A stretch of 64,000 nt of DNA from Mycocentrospora acerina. Lineage: Eukaryota > Ascomycota > Dothideomycetes > Pleosporales. The stretch spans positions 587,220-651,219 of the forward strand of contig JAKUHH010000167.1 in assembly GCA_022701365.1 (NCBI GenBank), read 5' to 3'. This document shows positions 57,196 to 64,000 of this stretch, piece after piece; the first letter of the stretch is position 1; every line of letters begins with the position of its first letter. A program made the position numbers and the translations under genes. The notes beneath the pieces were generated by a model. It did not search any database. It saw only the letters and a list, made by a program, of their open reading frames with translations, and had not been told where the DNA came from.

Positions 57196-58729
57196 ATGCT
57201 TGTCTCTGTAACTCTCGACCACCCGCACGAACATTATACCAATCTCGATGTTATTCAGGGGAGGGTGTTTCTGCGGGTGCCAAACCCGACAAATGTTAGC
57301 AGCATCATCGTGAAGCTCGAGGGCGAGTCGAGAACACGATTGATGACAGCGATACGGCCAGATAGGCCAGATAGGCAAAGGCCAGTCCTGGAAGTCCACA
57401 AAGTCTTGTATAAGACAAAAATCGTGTGGCCCGCGAACACGCGCCAGGAAGACTTGCTCGCAAACCCAAAGGCCAGCTTTACCATCAACGCGGGGTCATT
57501 TGAGTATCCATTCCAGTTCAAGGTGAGCCCCGAGCTCCTGTAGGAGATAGAGTTTGCGTTTCTGACAATAATAACAGATTCCTATCAACTCCGCGTGCCA
57601 ACAGCCAACAAACCCTATTTCAAACGTTTCCTTCTCGAACGCCATGCCCGAATTCGCAAAAGCGCCGACGCAACATGTCAAGGGAACGCTCCCACCATCT
57701 TTGAGTGGATTCCCTGGCGAGGCAGAGGTGCGTTACTATGTCAAAGTTACCGTCAACCGACCACAGTTTTTCAAAGAGAATCCAAGGGCAATCGCAAACT
57801 TTACCTTCCTTCCAATCGAACCACCGCGACCGGGGAATATGGATGGGGAGGCATACGCGCGGAGACAACACCAGTTCTTGGAGAATGCACCAAGCCTGGC
57901 ATCTAAGAAAAAGAGTAGTATATTCGATAGGACAAGCTCGCAAGCAAGTCTTCCGCCATCTCCGACAACGAGTGTGACTCCACGCGTCACCGTCGATGCG
58001 CGACTGCCCAATCCTGCCATACTTACCAGCAATCAGGACATCCCACTACGACTGCTACTGAGGAATGTGAGTGACCGCACAAAGAACATCTACCTCCAGA
58101 TGCTGCAGATCGAGCTTATAGGCTACACCAAAGTACGTGCCCATGAGGTTGTTCGCACTGAGTCAAATAGCTGGATTCTCGCCTCGTTCAGCAACATGGC
58201 TATTCCTATCGGTTCACCAACAGATCCTCTTGATACCGAGATTCCTATAAACCCAGAATACTGGTCTGGAAAGCCAATCCCAAATACCGTACCTCCAACG
58301 TTTACGACATGCAACCTCTCCCGCTTCTACGAGCTCGAAATCCGCGTTGGTTTAGGGTATGGAAGCTACAAACACGACGAGGATCAACTTATCGTCCTTC
58401 CACTCCGACTGCCAGTCAAAGTATACTCAGGCATAGCACCCCCGAAAGCGCTACTAGACGCTGCATTTATAGGCGATAGCAAGACACAGCATGATTCTTT
58501 GGGAACCCCTTCAACACATGGGCAGGTGCTACAAACACCCACAACCCCTACACATGCAGGATTTTCCAATAATGGAAGCGGACTCCCTGGTGCGCCGGAC
58601 GAGGCGCCCCCAAGCTATGAAGAGGCAGTCGGGAATGATCTACCTCCTATCAATGGATATAGAGGAGACTACCAGCCCCCACCTGTGCCGGAGGGAGCGC
58701 CCAGGTTTTCGGATGAGAAGAGAAGGTAA
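57196..58729 (+). CDS. Arrestin-related trafficking adaptor
   Basis: Two exons, 57196-57522 and 57578-58729, give 492 residues; intron AAG|GTGAGCC to AATAATAACAG, phase 0. The N-terminal arrestin fold is recognised by VIQGRVFLRVPNPTNVSSIIVK, GSFEYPFQFK|IPINSACQQP and LSGFPGEAEVRYYVKVTV; the C-terminal fold by NQDIPLRLLLRNVSDRTKNIY and RFYELEIRVGLGYG. The tail has a PPSY motif (DEAPPSYEEAV) that would bind WW domains of a Rsp5/NEDD4 ubiquitin ligase. Such proteins direct ubiquitination and endocytosis of plasma-membrane transporters or receptors. Which cargo cannot be told. No transporter gene is adjacent. Confidence 0.88.
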
Positions 58730-59997
58730 TGGGGAGGTTGGGAGACATTAGATGGACGACATAGCAGCCAGTGGCGATAGGTGCAAGGCTGTTAGCTCCA
58801 CAGAATGGAAGGCGTTTCATGCCACTTAGCAGAGCACTACGACCGAAGTGGTTTCTTTCTACCCAATCAACTTACACTTTAATAGCGTTACGGAAACATG
58901 CAGAGGATTTGGATCGTGGAAACACAACGGCTCCGTGTTTCAAGAATTAGGTGTGTATAACCAATCAATTTAATTGTTGTGATTGTTTCAGCAGATCTTG
59001 CTTTCTGCGTGGTGAACTCTTCGTATAAGCGAGGATGGTCTGGTGGTGACCGGTCAAGGCATGTCGAGGTTGGGCGAGTCGCGATTATGCAAGTGAGGCA
59101 TTTTCGCTGTTGTTGTGTACCGGAGCAAGTGGCGGTATTCAGTCGACGTGTTGGGCGATCGCGCAAACGCGTCCGTTGTTTTGGATGTGTGTAACTACGG
59201 TTTGGTCGACTTTTGTTGCTATCGTCGACGAGATGCACCGTAACGAATAGTATTCAGGTCTGAAGTTGTTATACATCTGTCAAGCCACATCGGCACGGAT
59301 AGTTATCGATAACTATGTTTCACACGTTTCTGACATGCCAAATAGACGCGGTTAACAACACCAACGCAGGAACTACGCATGTTGTTGTTTTGCATCCTCG
59401 AATCGCGACTCTCCATGGCTACCACGACGCGTCTATGAGCGCCTCTGGACCATTTCATCGCCAGCTGTGCATGCCCAGCCACCGCTACTGCAGTGATTCA
59501 CGTGCTACTGCAACGCTCGCATGGATTTTCCTTTGCGTTCCCGCATCCTATAGGCCCAGGCCCTTGAGCCGTTTCAAACAAAGACCCACACTTGACCTGT
59601 TGGTCGAATCGTCACGTCGAACACCATAAAGACACGCTCTCCCACCGCGATATGGTCGTGTTTTCTTTCCAATTCTCTGACCGCTTTGAGAAGAGACGGG
59701 GCGACAGGTCCGAGCGACTGGTGACGAGGTACCGATGTTTGACTCACACTTGCATCTCACGTGTAGGCGTGTCCCCCGCCCCCCGGCATGGCGGTTAGGA
59801 TGATGGGATGAATGGATTACCTGAAGAGAACCTGAGGTATCTTTCCAAAGGAAGGCTGTTTTTGCGATTGAACTCTACTACACAAACTTTCTCTGCGACC
59901 TTGAACGTTCATCTTTGACGAAATTATCTGACGAATTACTTGCCAAACAAACACTATATTCTTCCAAACATTTGAATGCAACAACCAACAAATCAAT
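58730..59997. other. Intergenic arrestin to F-box-like gene
   Basis: About 1.27 kb without supported genes; right end contains the leader of the F-box-like gene. Confidence 0.55.
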
Positions 59998-61671
59998 ATG
60001 CATTCTCAACAGCGACGTCCTCCCCCGTCGCTCAAGCGATCAAATTCAGGCGAGAGCCAGAGTAGTCATGCCAGTCAGGCAACGACGGTGTCGCATGCAA
60101 GCTCAAGGCTGCTCTTTGGCGAAATCCCGCTGACGCCTGCGACTACTGTTGATGGAAGATGTAAGATATGTTTGCGCACGAGATGCGAAGAAGACAATTA
60201 ATATTATGTAGCGGTGCGCTCCAACAACTCAATCTGCAATCTCGTTCTGTCAACGAGCTCTGTCTTCTTGCGCTTTTGGCTGAACGACGCGTGCCGTGAG
60301 AACTTGCTCGCGCATACCGAAACTGAGGATCTCGTGAACCTTCGTTTGGTCTGCCATGATTTTTCCACGCGTGCTGCACCGTCGCTGTTCGAGTCTATGA
60401 CTGTGACTTTTAAGCCCTCGAGCTTCTCTAAGCCAGCGCGCATGGAAGCGCTGTCGAGAATAGGCTGCCATGTCAAGACCTTCACTTTCCACATGCCACA
60501 TGGCCCCGACACATTCTTGCCACCAATCATTGATCCAGTAACTGGCGATGAAAAGCAGTTCATCTACGAACCGCAGGTTCAGGTTCCACAGAATGCTCCG
60601 GCCAAGGACAAGACACCCAAGTATGGAACTTGGGAGATGCAAGATCTTCTTATCAAACAGTATCCTCCTCTTTTTCACGCCGCGACAAACGTTCCTGCCT
60701 TTGTCACCACTTTTTCAAACCTCGTCAATCTTACACATCTCAAAGTCTCGTGCCCAGGCTTCAACAGCGCGCCGAGACACCGTCGAAGTGCAGTGGACTA
60801 TGCGCTCATCTCCCTCCGCATAGCCATTGAGCGCGCCCCAGTATATAGCCTATCGGCCCTGTCTCTGCATCCCATCCATCCTGGCGGCCTTCTCTATCTG
60901 CACCCCATGCATGGCTTTGGCAGCACCACCTCTTCTGCAAGGCGCTGGGGCCAAATCCGCCATTTATCTATCTGCATGGAATCTATCCCCTTCTCCGCCC
61001 CCTCTATGCGCACGCGCGCCCAATCCCTAGAGCACCTCCGTACCCTGCACGCGTACCTGCGCACTCTTTCCCGCAGCCTTACACGGCTATTCTTCCGCTG
61101 GAAAGGCGAGCGCGGTCCCTCTCCCCTCTCACTCGACCGCGAACCCTGTATGCTCCCTGTGGCCGAAGAATCCATGCACCCATCAATGCGCGGCGAAGTC
61201 AAAGGTCCCCGACCCCTTAGATTCTCTCGCCTCCGGTACATGGAGCTCGAGAACGCGGTCATGGACTCTGCGCAGATTGCCGACTTTATCCACAGGCATT
61301 GCCGCACGCTGCAGGAGTTCAATTTTGAAGATGTCAAGCTCCGACAGGGCAATTGGGATGATGCACTTGAGCCGCTAACCCTGATCGCGGGAAGTGACTC
61401 GTGGAAGAGTTATCAAGAGGAGGTCATGGATGTGCCGATTATGCTCAGTCCTTTGGAAGGGGAGCCGAGGATCATGGGCCCGTTGCTGGAAGAGGTCGAT
61501 GCTGCTATCGAAGAAATAGGCGGCAAGACGGAGAGAAGCTCGCATACGTTGTCGAGGTGGTTGAGTCGCCCGAATCGCGCCAGCAGAAAGAGTCCTGCTG
61601 TCAAGGACAGTTTCTGGGGTGGTGGTGGTGATCACATGAAGCGCTTCTTGAGGTTGTCAACCTGGAAGTAA
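59998..61671 (+). CDS. F-box-like protein
   Basis: Two exons, 59998-60160 and 60212-61671, give 540 residues; the 51-bp intron (GTAAGAT to ATTATGTAG) splits a Ser codon. The N-terminal 55 residues are Ser-rich and polar. After the intron a segment with ENLLAHTETEDLVNLRLVCH and DFSTRAAPSLFESMTVTF looks like the second half of an F-box (LRLVC-F---A-P-LF pattern). The rest, to about 400, has scattered Leu-rich pieces (LVNLTHLKVSC, LSALSLHPIH, LRYMELENAVM) suggesting LRR-like repeats. Probably a substrate receptor of an SCF ubiquitin ligase; substrate unknown. The first half of the F-box is atypical, so the domain call is moderate. Confidence 0.7.
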
Positions 61672-62406
61672 GGGCGCGATGCCCACGAGTCAAGTTTCCC
61701 TATTGTATCTCGGAGTGACGGTCATGATTCATACTGATACCCAGAGTAAGGAGTTCTTTTGAGATGGTATATGTTTGCGTTGCTGGCCTCGGGTTCAGCG
61801 TAAGTCCTAGCATCCTGCAGCTAGTTGTGGGGTTGTCGTTCATTCTTTTCCTCGTCACTTTCCTTTGTCATTTTCCTTTGTTCTTGCCATTTCCTGCTTT
61901 CCTTTCTCTCATGTCCATTACGACTATACCCACGAAACTCACGTTTAATGTCACGAGAAGTATGACTTGTAGATATACGATGCGACGACTATGTAGCAGA
62001 CTCACGATCCTTGAATGATATTCCATAGTGTTCATATGCTTCCAAACGTGACATTGTACATGCTGATCTATACTCAAATGTATGATTATATATCTTTCCT
62101 GTGACCATACCTTACTAGTGGTATTTGATACTTGTGTAGACTTTCAGCAATAGATTGAGTTCAGGTCTGTTTCTGCTTTGTGAAGCTATAAGACTTGACC
62201 AAGTCTATATTAACTCTAAGTATTTACGTACCTAAGCGTACAAAGAGGGAACTACGTACGCTTCTTAGTTAAGATTTGCATGTCTCATTGGCATGTAAAC
62301 TGATAGCGACTTAATTATACACCACGCTGAAACCCATTCAATGAGTTGGTAAGTTTAATTAACGAGCCTACTGAAGTAAAGAAAAGCGCAATGAACTTAC
62401 TCTCCT
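61672..62406. other. Convergent intergenic region
   Basis: About 0.73 kb of mostly AT-rich 3' flanks of the F-box-like and aldo-keto reductase genes; no gene. Confidence 0.6.
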
Positions 62407-63553
62407 TTAAAAAGGAAAGGGCATCTTGGGTACATACAACTCTTCAAGATAACTAACCTCGTCCGCTGTCAACTGAACGTTCACAGATCCTACAGCTTGA
62501 TCGATCCTCTCCTTCGACTCCAACCCACATACAGGCATTCCTCCCTTGGATATCAGCCAGGCCTGGGAAACCTGAGCCATGGAAACCCCCTTCTTCTTCG
62601 CCAGCTCTTCGACACGTCCAACGATACCCTCTTCTGCGCCTTCCTTTCCGCTGCGAAACAGCATCTGTAGAAAGGGATCCTTTTGCTCCCGGGGATCACT
62701 GCGGTCGGTCCAGGGATGTGCAAGGACTCCCGCCGATAGCGGAGACCATGGGAATAATCCCACTCCTGTGGCATTGCAGAAGGGATTCATTTCCCTTTCC
62801 TCCTCGCGGTAGAGGAGGTTGTACATTCCCTGCATAGAGATGAACTTGTGCCAGCCATTCTTCTCAGCAATATTCTGAAGCATCTGAAACTCCCAGGCCG
62901 CCATCTATGATTGTGAGAGTCAGCCTTTATGACATATACCCGTTTGAATTGTTGTGCGAGGATTTGCTTACTGAGCTAGCACCAATATACCGGACCTTGC
63001 CGCTCTCAATGACATCGTTCAAAGCCTTCATGATCTCCTCTGGAGGGACATCGCGATCCATTCGGTGGATTTGTAGTACATCGATGTAAGTGCCTAGGCG
63101 CTCAACACTGCGGTCCACTGCATCGAGAACGTGCTTCCTTGACAGACCAACTCGGTTGACGCGAGGACCATCGTTAACTGTGAGTATCGAAGGATCTACG
63201 GGACCTTTGTTTTCGTCAACGAACTGGAAGCACTTGGACATGATGACGATTTGGGATCGAGGGATGTTGTAGTGCTTGATGGCTGCGCCCAGGATCTCCT
63301 CGGACCTTCCATTCGAATAGGTATCGGCAACATCCCATGTGTTGATGCCCTTATCAAATGCGTACTTAAGAATGGGAAGAGCTTCTTCCTGGTCAAGGAG
63401 CCATGGCTGCCAGTTCTTATCACCGAAGCTCATGCAACCGAGAATAACTTGGGAGACTTTGAGCCCAGACTTGCCGACTCTATGCAGTGGTCAGTATGTA
63501 TCCTAGGAGATATTAATGACTACCTACCTAACGTATTTCATTTCTGAAGCCAT
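62407..63553 (-). CDS. Aldo-keto reductase
   Basis: NADPH-dependent aldehyde/ketone reductase, cytosolic. Exons 63553-63528, 63479-62972 and 62904-62407 sum to 1032 nt, 343 residues. The barrel begins YVRVGKSGLKVSQVILGCMS; catalytic tetrad Asp 58 and Tyr 63 (WDVADTYSNG), Lys 91 (VIMSK) and His of LQIHRMD are present. GKVRYIGASS joins across intron 2 to MAAWEFQMLQ, a standard junction. NADPH-binding WSPLSAGVLA and the phosphate-site area (VCGLESKERID) follow. Resembles the fungal AKR9 / versiconal hemiacetal acetate reductase branch, which spans many substrates, so no substrate is proposed. The first exon is only 26 nt. Confidence 0.92.
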
Positions 63554-64000
63554 GACTGAAGATGTAGGCAATTTGGTATGGCGGAAAGGTGAGTGATAAT
63601 ATGTCGAGATGGGAATATGGTGCCAATTTGTAGCCTGGGTTTGCTAGATTTATACTTTGCCAAAGACCATACAAATATGCTTCGGACTTAGGATTCCTTA
63701 GACGATAGAACCGATACAAAGCTGATATTCTGGACATTTTTGGCCCAACCGATGTAGAACCGCATCTTATGCAAGTAGCTTATTCCACCAGGTCATACAT
63801 TGAGTTAGCGGCTGAAGTGCAAGCCTGACAACGTCATATAAATTCTGGAAATTTTGTAATTTGATGGTTTCATCAATTAAACGTATAGATTTTGTTGCGA
63901 AATGATTCTGACTACCCATATTGTACTAGGCAGTAGTGGTCTGCGTTACCGTGTCCGTGCACTCAATGCGCGGATTCACTCAATGCGCACCCATCGCCAA
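63554..64000. other. Upstream flank of aldo-keto reductase
   Basis: 450 bp to the window end; promoter side of the reductase, no gene seen. Ends with two copies of a short TCAATGCGC-type word. Confidence 0.5.

Noticed and set aside
1..64000. CRISPR array, phage, integron or bacterial operon features
   Set aside because: Spliced fungal genes throughout; no regularly spaced repeats or prokaryotic gene arrangement.

Overview
This window is nuclear chromosomal DNA of a filamentous ascomycete (Pezizomycotina; a melanised, conidiating mould, Dothideomycetes-like is my best guess). The evidence is the intron style (mostly 47-60 bp, GT-AG, CTAAC/CTGAC branch points), a TEA-domain conidiation regulator of the AbaA type, an EsdC-type glycogen-binding protein, scytalone dehydratase of DHN-melanin synthesis and a single-chain urease. 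I rebuilt gene models by joining reading frames across splice sites, because most genes here are split and several have exons of only 8-40 nt.

Layout. 0-10 kb: Maf-type nucleotide pyrophosphatase (3' end cut by the window edge), a 1343-aa serine-rich two-membrane-segment protein, and urease, all on the minus strand. 10.4 kb: an intron-containing tRNA-Leu(AAG). 12-24 kb: HMG-box protein, a protein with three dsRBD-like segments, AbaA, MRD1 (rRNA processing), and the LC8 dynein light chain divergent from MRD1. 24.8-31.5 kb: zinc-ribbon protein, a conserved fungal protein of unknown function that I assemble from five exons, and a three-RRM Csx1/Nam8-like protein with an unusual GC-rich leader. 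33-42 kb: scytalone dehydratase, a seven-helix-like fungal membrane protein, a secreted FAD oxidase with one defective-looking intron, and an Msd1/SSX2IP-like coiled-coil protein. 44 kb: EsdC-like protein, followed by a 182-bp duplication separated by a single N (an assembly scar). 45.5-51 kb: gene-poor. 51-64 kb: GPI-anchored surface protein, divergent PET117/VMA10 pair, a mitochondrial-type lipase whose frame breaks at the catalytic serine, an arrestin-related adaptor, an F-box-like protein and an aldo-keto reductase.

Most genes are unrelated housekeeping neighbours; I see no defence system, biosynthetic cluster, transposon or CRISPR array. The one functional thread is development and pigmentation (AbaA, EsdC, scytalone dehydratase): three AbaA-type CATTCT elements lie within 63 bp just upstream of abaA, which fits autoregulation. 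The most unusual items are structural: GC-AG introns, microexons, an orphan exon-like frame beside the Csx1-like gene, two genes with broken splice logic, and a strongly GC-rich island.
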